From: Adenanthera pavonina
Lineage: Eukaryota > Streptophyta > Magnoliopsida > Fabales > Fabaceae
Direction of reading: 5' to 3'
NCBI GenBank assembly: GCA_026686845.1
Contig: JAIVEN010000015.1
Span: 2,805,001-2,869,000, forward strand
Length of the DNA stretch: 64,000 nt
How positions within the stretch are numbered: the first letter of the stretch is position 1; the number at the start of each line of letters is the position of its first letter. The notes under the pieces are model-generated. The model was not told where the DNA came from and ran no database searches. It was given only the letters and a program-made list of their open reading frames with translations. A program made the position numbers and the translations under genes. Shown here piece after piece: positions 24,982 to 37,179 of this stretch.

Positions 24982-27900
24982 ATGAGCTTAAAAGAAGGAA
25001 GGGAGAGCAGTGAAAACACACAAGAAAGAGGGGGTGCGGCGTGAGGAAAGAAGAAGAAAGAAAGCAAAACCTATGGTAAGTTTTTGTCTCAAGTTTCTAA
25101 AGTTTCTAGTTTGAGTTTTAGGTAGTTTAAGCAACTTGGTTAAGTTCTTTTCTTCTCTCTTCTTTAAGCTAACTTTTGGTCATGGCATGGGGAAAGAAAG
25201 GGGAAGTTTTTCCATAAAGATAAATGAAGAAGGAAGTATGATTTTGAGAATATAAATAAAGTTGTAAAGAAATCCATTTCTTCCCCTTTTATCTATGAAT
25301 TTCAGCCGGTACATGGGGTCTAGAAAAAATGGGAATTTTATGAAAATAATACCAAAAATGGATTCCTCATGGTGATTTTTTCTTAACACAAGTGTTAGTT
25401 TTAAAAAAAAAGTAAAAAATAAAGAAAATTGAATTTTTAGAGTTCCAAGGGTCTTTATGTAGTAACTCAGAACCAGTGGATTAAGTAAGTGTTTGATGGT
25501 ATTTTAGAGTTTGGAAAAGTTTAAGTAAGCTTTTGAAAGGATTGAAAGCAAGAGGAAAGATTAAAGGATTACGCTAAGGTAGTAAAATTTACATATCTTA
25601 CATTTTATTATTTTGCTATGCTTTATGATGTTTTATGATGACCATATTGTTAGCATGATGTTTGGTGACTGTTTATGACTGTTTTTATGAAAAGGATATT
25701 GTCTGAGATATCTCTTTTTCTAAATTGTTATATTGCTGAAATTTTATGAATAATATGGTACTATATGATTTAATATGATTTATATGATGTTTTTATGGCT
25801 CACTTGATAATATAAATGTGTGAAATGTGACTTACCATAGAGATTATTATAATCTAACAATCCCAATTCTCTAACCATGTTAGGTATAAGTTATGGCAAG
25901 AATCTAAGAAAGATACAAGGAAAGGAAGAAAAAGTTAATGATTAAATGGTTACTTTTGGCTATGATATATTATTTTAATTCTGTGACTCATTACTATTAT
26001 GTCCCTTTGAGGCTTACCTTAAGAGATGTTAGGTATGGATTAAACACAAGTTGTGGTTTTGAAATTATGCTATGGAGTTTATTTTGACAAGTTATACCCC
26101 AAAAATATCCAATTTAAATGATATCTAGTTAAACAGATTTTGTTTGATTGAAACAGGGTATAATGTATAAGTAATGTTTATTTTTTGAAAGTAGAAAGAA
26201 TAAACTTTTCAAAAAACTAAAGAAACATGAATTGGATAAATATAAAATTCATGATGAATTTTTAAAATTAAAACTAGAAAACTGAAAAATAACCAAATGA
26301 ATAGTATTTTTCATAAAAATTACTAGTAATTTTTGTGAAAATTATTGTACTAGTTGGCATAACTAATACTCAGTTTCTCATTTTTTTCATATAGAAAATA
26401 TTTTAAACTATTTTTAGAGATTTGAATTACTTTCATATAATTTTTTTAGAATTAATTATGAATTTTCAAAATTCAATCCTAAAAATAATCTTACCAAATG
26501 AAAAGTACTATTGAAAATAATTTTTTTCCCTTTTTAGTCCTTTATTATTTTGTAATTAATTTTAATAGAGATTTGATAATATATTGATTTTGTTGGAAAA
26601 AAATATATTGATTTTACTCCAAATTCAGGGAATTATTTTTGTTCTTTTCAAGTTTTTTCGGGCCAACATGATGTTATGAAATTTTTTTTGGGGGGGGGGG
26701 GGGGGGGCGGGGGGAGGAAAATCTACTTCTGAAACAACGTTTTTTATACAAAAAATATTTTTTTAGATAATCTGATACAAACAATTAGGTTGCATGTCGG
26801 TAAGCCGGCCCAATTAATGGGACCCAGAAGAAATATGAAGCCTAATGTAAGAAATGCGACCTTGGTATTATAGAAAGAAATAAAAAAAATTGAAGTAACA
26901 TAACTGGGATATAAAATGGTACTCGCAATTTTATATTAAACTACAAATTATTAAATAATAAAAAATATGATAAATATTTTAATATTACACAATATTCTTC
27001 TCTCATTTCTCAACTTCTCACTTTACCTCATATCATGATTGGTTTCTCAAATTTATATAAAAATCATAGTTGTATTTTAAAAATTGATTTTTTTAAAGAT
27101 TATAAAAATAAATTATTGTCGGCATTTTTCGCAATCAGCACATGAGTTGTCTAAAGTTACAGTTTGATCTTTTAAATATCAGAAAAGTAATTTTCAAAAG
27201 GATTTTGAAATTTGTAAATCTCCAATAATGATATAAGTCCACAGGGGGCCAATTTTTTTAAAACTAATTTAATTTTACATATTTTTATTTCATTAATAAT
27301 TAAAATTATATATTGAAAATAATTAAATATTGTACTAAATATGAAAAATAAAAATAATAAATATATATACAAATATTATATATTTCTTAATTTAGTTGTA
27401 TAGTTATATGATACTGTGATTGGTTATTGTTACCTGTAATGAGTTCCATATATTAAAATGTTCATGAATGTTATTGGTGATATGGCAGATTGATAGGATG
27501 GTTTCCTAGTGATCATTCTATCACATTCTCCATTGTTCAAATTTTGGAAGTTTTGTGTAAAACATGTAACATTTTCAGCCATCATTCAGATATAATACAA
27601 GTATAACTGAAAACTTGGGGAGTGTGACACCTGCTAGTCCCCCTCTGTTGGTAGAAGAATTTTTCTTTTTCTTTTTTGAGTGGACAAAAACAAAGAATCG
27701 GCTATGAAAGTCCAACGAAGCCCAATTGTTAGTCAGATTTCACTTATTGACTTCGTAAAAGATTTTTATTTTCAGTGATTCCATGTCTTCTGAGCGCAAA
27801 CAAAATGATCTTAAATATCTTTATTACTAAAATAACTAATAAAGATGATATTATAGATACCATATTATGGATACCTTAACCCAATATTCTTAATTTTTTA

Positions 27901-28189
27901 GTTTATGTTGCTTCTAAATAAGCCACTTAATTCACATGCGTGCTTCTCTTGATTATTACAAAAAGTGATGTTTCTAAATTGATTTTTATTTCGCTTATCT
28001 TCTTTTCCCATCCAACGTCAGCAGAGACGTATGTGAAATACGGCATACACTTGTAATTTGTCAACACTAATGATAATTTAAATGCAAATGCGTATTCATG
28101 AGAAATTCCCATATGGTATATATCGGTGATCAGCTTTGCCATTCAAGACCATAATTCTTCACTCGCATAATTCCTTTGCAAGCACAACT
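24982..28189. other. Intergenic stretch left of the NLR array
   Basis: No gene is supported. It contains an 18-base G run (26690-26707). From about 27880 to 28189 it holds the 3' flank of NLR copy A, which is similar to the 3' flanks of copies B (about 36985-37080) and E (about 59570-59640). The flanks therefore belong to the duplicated unit. Confidence 0.55.
26690..26707 (+). repeat. Poly-G tract (18 G)
   Basis: Eighteen consecutive G residues directly after a T run; a simple repeat. Confidence 0.85.
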
Positions 28190-31100
28190 TCAATTTTCTA
28201 AAAGAATTCCGTATCCTTCAGGAAATCCTGAGTTGGGGCAACTCGTCACTCTGCATCTTACACCTTTCGGGATCTTTACTTGGTTACGTAACCCAACAAG
28301 ACGTGGTAAATGGAGGATAGTTAGCTCTTTCAAGTTCGAAAGCTCAATCTTTTGCCCATCATTGTGGATGCAGCCTTCATCGCACTTAGGACCAAACACT
28401 TCTTCTAACTCTGCAGCCTCTAATATCCTCAAAACCTGTAGCTGTGGAAGCTTTCTACCTGTTGTTGCTGCGGGAAAGATTCTTTTCAGCTTGTTGCACC
28501 TCTCCACCATTAATTCTCTTAGGTTTGGGAAGCATCCTCCTGACACTGCGATATTGCACACATCCTGTTCTTCTTCCCTCTGGTCTTCTGCAATAGCTTG
28601 CTCCATTTCCTCACAGTCACTTATTCTGAGGGCAGCCAACTCTGGTAGGCTTTCATGGATGACATCCATAGGCAACAAAAACTTCAACTTTCCACATCGT
28701 CTCACTGTTAAAGTTTGAAGATATTGGAGGCTCAACATTTTCCTGGGAATATGATAACTGATCCATAGCTCATGTTCAGGTCCCAACCTCACTATTTGTG
28801 AGTCCATCATAACTTGGTGTTTGTCATCTCCACCGACACTAACTGATCCATCAATTTGGAAAATGTCTATCACTCCATAACTATCCAGCTCCTGTGACCA
28901 AAAATATGCTAATGGTAGAGTTGGATCTTCATTGCTACTCAATGGGCTGCCATTCATGACCACAACAATACGTACTCCCTATATGTAATGCGAGAAAAGA
29001 AGACAAATGGTGAGAGAGAAATGAATACAGTTGAAATGCAAACATAAAAATAATCATTACCTTTGTTCTCCAGTAACGAGCTGCCTCTGAAATTACAGCA
29101 AATTTAGGACAGTCTTGAATTTGGACCTTGAGAAGCTCTGTAGCAACAAAATTAAACCCTTGGCAGATGTCAATGAGGCTTGGCAATTTTTCAAGTGTTA
29201 TCTCTCTCAATTTTGGGACTAAAATTTCCTTTTCATTGTCAGAGATGTCTTCATTTGTACTTCCAAAAATCTCCATTAGTTCTGATGCCTCAGATATGGA
29301 TAGAGTCTTTAATTGTGGAAAACATCTAGCCATCCTCACAGGAAATACAGCTTTTAGCTTGGTGCATCTCTTTACCTTTAACGTACCAAGTTTTGGAAAA
29401 CACTCTTCAATCCTGTATTGATTCTGATGCTCTTCATTGTTTGCAAAAATCTCCTCCAAATTCTCACAATTATATATGTCAATATCAGTCAAATGCGGAA
29501 GACTGCAATGAATGACAGTAGGGAAGACACATTTCAACTTTTCACAATGATGCAGTTCTATATAACGAAGATTTTTGAAATTTACCAACTTTAACTTTGT
29601 GGCTTTTAACTCTTGTTGGTTATTTTTGAGGCCATCCCCTTCAAGAAGGAATATGTTTGCTACACCAGAATGAGTAATGCGAAGATATTCTAGTTCTACA
29701 TTTGAAATAGCTGGTAATATTTTATCACTCCTTTCACATCCAGCTGTCTCAACTTCCTGCAGTTGCAACATAAAACAGAACATAAAACAGGAGGTAGGGA
29801 AATATCATAGAGAGAGAGAGAGAAAGAGCTATGAAGATAATCTTTTTGAAGCAAGGTGTGAGGTTTTATCATTGTTACTTTTGTTGCTTGATAATATTTT
29901 TCCCTGATGTTTTTGTCTAATTTGATAAATTGTCCTTTTATGTCTTGTAAAATGACCTTGTTTACATGCTCTATATTTATTATGAATGCATTGATAAAAC
30001 CATAAAAGATAATTTCACTTCCTGATTTGTAATTTGTCAGTGCCATGCAACCTTGTCAATTCATATTTCACAAATGATCATGAACCATCCATCAATTAAA
30101 TACCTATGAGAAAATCAAGTAAATGCATGAGAGAGCATATCCCTACCAAATTTGTCAATTTGGCACAATTAGACCACCATATCTTCTTCAAGGATGGCCA
30201 ACTTGGATAACAATTTTTTGAGCAGATATTGACCAGACTTGTGAGAACCTCAAGATATATTTCTTCCAATTGAGGAAACTTTAGTTGAGTCTTATTCTGA
30301 TTGGCTGAATGATCATCAGCAACATCCTCACCAAATACGTATTCTAAGTTGTCACATTGATAAACAGACAGATATTTCAATTTTGGGAATGCCAATGCAG
30401 AATTTTCAAAAACATGAACTTTTTGATCCCTTGTAGTCGCACCATCCTCCTCCTGATCACAGCCTTCTCTAATTAGCTCTTTTAACTGCTGCATAGGTCT
30501 CTGAGCTGAAGGGATTCGAAGTACATATCGAAGCTTGTTACAATCACTTACCCTCAATGTCTTCAATTTGGGAAACATGAAATCAGAAGAATTTGACACT
30601 TGAAATATTTCCTGCCCTTTATCAGCAGCACTTCGTCCTTCATTCATCACTATATGCCTCAATGCATCACATCCATCTATATGTATGTGTTGTAGTTGTG
30701 ATAGTGTTTGGGCAGTTGACAATGGGAGAAGTGACGTCAACATCGGACAATTGAAGATTTTAAGAAACTTGAGATTGCACATATTGCACTTCTCAGGAAA
30801 TATGCTGATCAACTTACAGCAATCAGAAATACATAATTCTTTCAAATTTAGGAACACCAAATGAGCTTGAAAGCAATAAGCTTGAGTTGGAGTTAAACAG
30901 ATAAAGGATTCAATCTCTGAACAAGAATAAAGACCCAACTGAATCAACTGGTTCATGCTTCCCACAGTTGCAACCAATTCTGGGAAAATACTTTTGCAAC
31001 CTCCAAGAAGGTTCACCAAATAAACAGCTTCGGCTCTTTGCAGCAGATTCTTGATAAATGTACTTAAGGTGGAGACATTTACCTCTCCTAAGTGTAGAGC

Positions 31101-33209
31101 CCGGGTGCTGGATAAATCGATAATATATTTTCTTCCATCAAATTTACCCATTTGTAATATATATCTTTGCAAACTTGGAAAGGAAACATCCTCCAACAAA
31201 CAAGTATGAGAATCTATAATATATTTCCCACAGAATGCATCAACATCGTGCACATATAATTCTTCCAGTTGTGAACACTTTCTAATTACTCCATCACAAT
31301 TTTCAATAATTTTGCAATATCTCAAATCTAGCAACTTCAATTTTCTTAATTCTTCTATTCCTTTAGGCAATAACTTGAACGTACTCCCATACAACTCAAG
31401 AATCTCAAGTCCTTTTAAGCAGACCACAAATGAGACATCACCTAAATCACATCTTACCAAACGTAGAGTACCAAGATTAGTCAACCACAGGGTTGATTGT
31501 GGCAATGATACCTTAGAAAGATGCACTGAATCACAAATTAAAGCCATAACCTTGAGTCCTTCAATACCTTCAAATGATACTTGAGACAAGTCCAAGGAAT
31601 TATTTGAATTCAGTAATAGAATCTTAAGCTTTGGATTATCTAATTGTGGAGGAAATTGATCATCCTTCCATTTGCACCATGTAGACATTGCAGAACAATT
31701 TTTTATGGCCCCATCCAATGCCAAAGAATTTATCCCTTTTACATGATCCACAATGACGCACCAATTCATTTCGGATGATTTCCATACAGCAAAATCACGT
31801 ACAACATCATGGATTTTGAAGTAGTCTTCTCCTTTCTCACAATGCATCAACAGAGAATAATCAAGGAGATTAGTTAAAATTGCACTCACCCTATTCCTTA
31901 AATTATCAAATGAATCGTCTTCCCCAAACAAGCCCAACCCAACTCCATATTTGAACAAGTCTTCTCTTTCCATCTCATAATCTTCTGGAAAAATACTGCA
32001 CATCAAGAAAAGACGTTTCGCTTCTTGGTTCGCCAAAGCATCATAGCTATATTGAAGACAAGTGAAAGCATCCTTAACACCTTGATCCACTCCAACAGGT
32101 TTTGAATGCCTTAGTTTATATAATGCATCCTTCCAACTATAAAGAGGCTTTCCTTTCAAAGTTGTTGCCACAGCCTGTATTGCAATGGGTAGTCCTTTGC
32201 ATTCAACAGCAATCTCTCGTGCCACTGTATTTATTGAAGAAGAATCCTCCGTTATGCATGCTTTCTTTTGAAGCAGAGTCCAAGCTTCCTTTGTTGATAA
32301 GAGTTGTAGTTGAACATTCCTCTGACCATTCATCATAGAACAAAGTTGTTGAAGACGTGTAGTGAAAAGGATCTTGCAGCCTTTGTGGTTGCCATCTAAA
32401 GGGATACCAAAGTCACCAAGATTCAACATTCCCCAAACATCATCCAATATAACAAGAATCCTACCCCCATTTTGTAATCCCATTGATAATCGTTTTGCCC
32501 TTCCAGCCTCGCTTTCTTCACTTAACGGACTCAAACCCAATACATCAGCAATTTCACCTTGGACCCTTCTGACATTGGGAGTTTGGGACAGAACAGTAAA
32601 GACAACTTTATCAAAGAGTTTCAATTCTTCAACTCTTTTGCCCACTTCTTTTGCAAGGGTTGTTTTGCCACACCCTCCCATCCCATATAAGCATATTATG
32701 TGGCAGCCATCATCTTTTAATGCCTCCAAAAGTTGATCAAGAGCCAACTTAGTGGATTCAAATAACATAATATTTGCTGGAGAGGTAATATTGGTTGGAA
32801 GTGAAGCAAGACGAGAAAATCTCTCAAACTTGCTCTTGTTGTTGAGCTCAATCATTCTTTCTATCTTCACTGCCAGCTGCTTGCACATATGATATCTTGC
32901 CGAGGTAGGACACAAGTTCCAGAAGCAACCGTTGGCTCTCACTTCTTTTTCCAGGTTCTCTGCTTCTTGCAGCAGAGTTTTTACTTCTTGCAACCACTCC
33001 TCCACAGCATTTTCAATCCTCTCAGTTTTCCTCTTTGCTGCTTCTGCACGTTGAGACACGTCATCTTTTGTTGATGTCAAGTTCTTCTTTTCATTCTCAA
33101 GTTTTTTGGTGAGTTTGCCAACACAAAACAAGTATGATCCAGTGCGTATTGCTGGGGCCACCAAATATTCTGAGACTTTAGCTACAATGCTGATAGCAAC
33201 GTCTTCCAT
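28190..33209 (-). CDS. CC-NB-ARC-LRR disease resistance protein, copy A (intact)
   Basis: Three coding exons, 33209..30147, 29756..29061 and 28978..28190, all join in phase 0 and give 1,515 codons without a stop. Exon borders are TTTG|GTAGGG, CTGCAG|GAAG, ACAAAG|GTAATG and ATATAG|GGAG; introns are 390 and 82 bp. Residues 1-150 form the coiled coil. The NB-ARC has P-loop GMGGCGKTT (176-184), kinase-2 ILVILDDVW (251-259), RNBS-B CKILFTTR (278-285), GLPIA (339-343), CSIFPED (404-410) and IHDVV (466-470) where most relatives have MHD. LRRs with repeated 'C.KLK.IFP' units fill the rest and all of exons 2 and 3. This is the RPS2/At4g27190-type of cytosolic immune receptor; ligand unknown. A CAG|GTCCC acceptor 18 bases before the ATG points to a spliced 5' leader. 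It is the only fully intact member of the array. Confidence 0.94.
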
Positions 33210-34610
33210 TTCAACAAATGATGGGACCTGATACAGATCAATCGTATTAAGTTATACAAATAATCATCAAAATATATATGTATGGGAATGATACTGAATC
33301 ATCAAAAAGTGACTAAACAGCCAAGACCTATACTTTCTTGATTTGAAGCTGCATTTAGATGAAATTGGGAGAGTCCAGATGTTAAGTGGGTTCAGTCAAG
33401 GGCGAATGAAAACAAAAATGATTTTTAACAAAAATGATTTTTGTTTATATTTTTATCAGAAAAAAATTAAGGAGGTAAACTTATACGCTGATCCCTTTTT
33501 TTTTTTGGATGAAATAGGTATGGAGTTGGAGGTTGCATTTCGACAAAAAAATCACTATTAAGTAGCAATATAACCGAAGATTCATAGATATATAAATCAA
33601 TGAAGGAACCTTTATATATACACACACACATATACATATAGTTCTATCTTTTAATAAGTTTATCTTAATTTGTTGCCATGATTTAAATCTTCTTTGAGAT
33701 TTTAAATTATTAATATACAAGTTAAATAAGAATTTCAGAATGAATGTAACAGCAAATAACATTGATATTGAAACATAACTGTTATTTGTGTGTATGCAAT
33801 CATTATCTTCAAGAATTTCTGTGGAAAGGGAGAAAAAAAAAACTTTATACCGTTTGAAATACATATAAGACTAAAATTGATACAATCTCCATCCCAACAA
33901 TATATCAATTTGAATATAAAAATTTAAATAAATTAATGATTTAGCTTTTAAAATACTGCTCTTTTAATTAATTTAATATTTAAATATAAAAATATATCAA
34001 TTTAAATTTTCAAAAAAATCACTCATTTTCAAAACTTTGTCCTCTAAAAATAAGTCTCTCAATTGACAAAGTTTATCTTTAACAACCAAATTTCTTACCT
34101 AGACACAAACACTTAGATAGTGAATCATCTTCTTGTACTAATTTTTTCTTTTTTCTTTTTAAACTGCGAGACAATCATAGATTCGTCTGAAAAAAAAGAC
34201 AATAATTTTTTTTTTAAGAATGACTATATATACACTCATATGCAACTTTTACACAAAAACAAATAAATAAAAAAGTTTTTTTAAGACAAAGTCGATATTT
34301 TAAAACTTTGTTACTGTTTAGCCTTTGACAACGTCTTCTAATCATTCTCAAGCAATGGTAAAAAAAAATCATTTTCAACCATATAAAAATTTAAATAGGG
34401 AAATTTTAAGAGAATATAGATATATATTATAGTGATGTTGGAAAGAGAGGTAATTTACATCCTTAAGTATGTATACAAAATAAATGAAAATTAAACATTC
34501 ATTTATAATTCTATACTCATTTAAGGCAATAAATCAACATGAAAATAGATGTTGAGGAGGGTTGAAAATTAAATAGCCAAAAAAAAGAAAGAAAGAAAAA
34601 AAAATAAGCA
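33210..34610 (-). other. 5' leader intron region of copy A
   Basis: The block next to the start codon (33210-33320) resembles 46180-46330 and 55381-55520 upstream of copies C and D. The rest is AT-rich and holds no supported gene. It would be intronic if the leader modules at 34619 or 35160 are used. Confidence 0.5.
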
Positions 34611-34618
34611 TATCTTAC

Positions 34619-34690
34619 TGTGTCTCTTCTCTAAGTTGGAGATAGAGAAATTAATACGGCAACAACGTGAACAGATCCTCCCTCTTTACT
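34619..34690 (-). promoter_or_regulatory. 5' leader exon module, copy A proximal
   Basis: On the minus strand this block ends AGAGACACA followed by the donor GTAAGATATG. It shares the GAACAGATC...AGAGACACA arrangement with the modules at 35160, 46834, 47531 and 57195. It is a candidate non-coding first exon or decayed duplicate of one. No cDNA is available to prove use. Confidence 0.45.
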
Positions 34691-35159
34691 CTTCGAGGAA
34701 TTTGCTCCTCTGAATAATAAATGAAAACAACATAATAAGTATTTTTAGGTATATGTGGATGAATAAAAAATAGTTTGCAAGTTATAGTTTTGGCTTAACA
34801 AATTAACATAATAAGTATTCACGTAAACTTCATTTCAAAAAATATTACAATTAACACACGTATATAAGGGAATATCTACATAGGATTATAAGGAAAACAA
34901 GACATAGACAAAAAAGGAATATATATATATATATAAATATATATTTATATATATAGTGAGAGAGAGAGAGAAGCACAAACTTTTATGATAAACAACGATC
35001 CAAGTTATTGTATGTAAACTAATTTTGTCATGAAACTTCATAATCTAATTTTTCTGGCCAAAGCAGACAGCAAATACTACCCAAAGAATAAGAACATAAA
35101 GCAGGTTGAGAGACTTTCTCAGTTGTGTTTATGAATAGAGAATAAGCTTCATACCTTAC

Positions 35160-35250
35160 TGTGTCTCTCTACTTCAGTTACAAGTTCTTCAGATTGTAGA
35201 TGCGCGCAGAAATGGCACCAATGGGAACAGATCTCTTCTCTAAACAATAA
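35160..35250 (-). promoter_or_regulatory. 5' leader exon module, copy A distal
   Basis: The minus strand reads GAACAGATC-like sequence complementing 35225-35240, then a block ending GAGAGACACA and a consensus donor GTAAGGTATG. Splicing to the CAG|GTCCC acceptor near 33227 would give a leader of about 110 bases. A TATATATA box lies further upstream (about 35531-35538), a possible core promoter. Confidence 0.5.
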
Positions 35251-35259
35251 ATCATCAAT

Positions 35260-37179
35260 TATCAAGTCAGAGATGAAGAAGTTCAATAATATATTGCGTA
35301 TTACTCATCAAAATGAAAGTGTTCGAGAGGGTGGGTCTTGGTCGTAAAGAAAAAGTATTCCACCCTCCTTTCTCTCTCAATAAAAAATAGAAAGGAGAAA
35401 GGAAGGGAGAATATAGAAACCAAATGAAGAGAGAAAGAAAGGTACTGAAAAATTAAACAAAGAAAAAGTGATATTATGAAATTTTTACTTCATCTTCTTG
35501 CTTGTTGCTTCTTTAAATTAAACCTGTATATATACTGTTTCTCTAAATTCTAAAGCATTATGAATTTCGAGCCATTATATTTGCATAAAATGTAATGCTC
35601 ATATGATAAAAAAAAAAAAAAATCAGGGAGCTGAGAGAAAACAAATGTGCATGGAGTATGATTTCACCATATATATATATATATATATATTTATCACACG
35701 GATTAGTGTTCTACCCAATCCTTTAGTTCATGCATCTTAACAAAGATAAACATAGTAGTGGATCTTTAATTGTTAGATGAAACCAATCGCTATATCTACT
35801 TCGATCTTTTTAGTTGTAAGAATTGTCTATTAAAATAGGTTGCGTCTATTATCAAGATCCATGTTAAATATTGTTTCATGAAGCTAACTTAATGGCCAAA
35901 GTGGTTGCCCTGTTTTAATATATATAAAAAGATAACCAAAGTGTATCGCAAGTAGTTATTAACTAATGGAACAAAAGCTACTTAAGGAGGTAAAGTGGTC
36001 AGAAATAATTGGGATGCCACTTCCCTTGTCGACGACTGGGTTACAGCTGCATCTGATTACATTTTTAAAGAGTTAAAAAGTAAAGAAGGCCTATATATAA
36101 CTCCACCGAAAGTGGGTCTTAATATATTACAAAGTAGTAATCAATAATAGAAGAATTAATTAAAGATATATAGTATTCAAAGGAAAGTCATGAACAAAAG
36201 GGTGATATGGGAAGGAAATGGAGAAACTAAGGAAGATTAAAAACTAAAGCTAACATTATTCGATTTTTTTTTTCAAAAATCGGGTTGCTTCTTAAAAAAG
36301 GCCACTTAAATTCCCTCATGAATTGATGAGTCAATAAAATAGGGTATTCAGTAGAAACTAGAAACAAGAAGACAGAGAAATTCAATTTTTCAGAAACACG
36401 GCAATAATTAACTTAATATAGTTAAATTTCCAGTTTTTGAGAACCGTGGCGTGTAATCAAATTGCCAAATGAAAGGATATTCATGCGAAATCCAAATATG
36501 GCATATGTCAGTGATCTGCTCTCCCTTGTGTCTCTTCCGCTAAATATCTTGCAATGGGAGGAACCAAAGCCTTGTCACTCTGTCACCATCTTCATGCGAG
36601 CTAAACCAAAGAATATGGAGCCCAAAGAATGTTGGGCCATTATCATAAAATTATTATAAAAGAATAAGGTGTTTGCGTTTTAATAATTAATAATCTCTTC
36701 TCGACTAACACTCTAATTTTCATAATTGCATAATTCTATTGAGTTTTTTTTTTCTTTTGTTCTATCCTACATCAAAAGACAGGTAAATAAAATATCATAT
36801 ACATCAGCTGGCACACAACACGATCAAGTTGGCATTTTTAATTCTCCACTAAATTATTGTCTTAATTAAATGACTACAATAATTTAAAAGTCATGTAGTC
36901 AACTAAGAATGATTGGTGAAGTTTCTCAGTTTAGCAATACATATAAGTTACCCCTACAAGAAAGTATATCAGTAAGATCAGACAACCTAACATTCTTAAT
37001 TTTTTTTTCAAAATTTTAGTTGCTTCTACATAAGCCACTTAATTAATACTTTTGTAAATTGATTATTGCAAAAGGTAGTATATATACTTAGTATGTAAAG
37101 TACAGAATATCCAGCAGTAAAATGTTCATATCCAGAAACACGTATAAGCAGCTTATGTATTTATGATCGATACGGATCC
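35260..37179. other. Intergenic between NLR copies A and B
   Basis: The stretch contains the upstream region of A, a TA run at about 35671-35690, and the 3' flank of B. No separate gene is supported; the short frame at 36462-36659 matches nothing known to me. Confidence 0.5.

Noticed and set aside
28176..33074. Plus-strand open frames of 60-180 codons opposite NLR copy A (and similar ones opposite B to E)
   Set aside because: They mirror the minus-strand LRR and NB-ARC codons and have no domain of their own.
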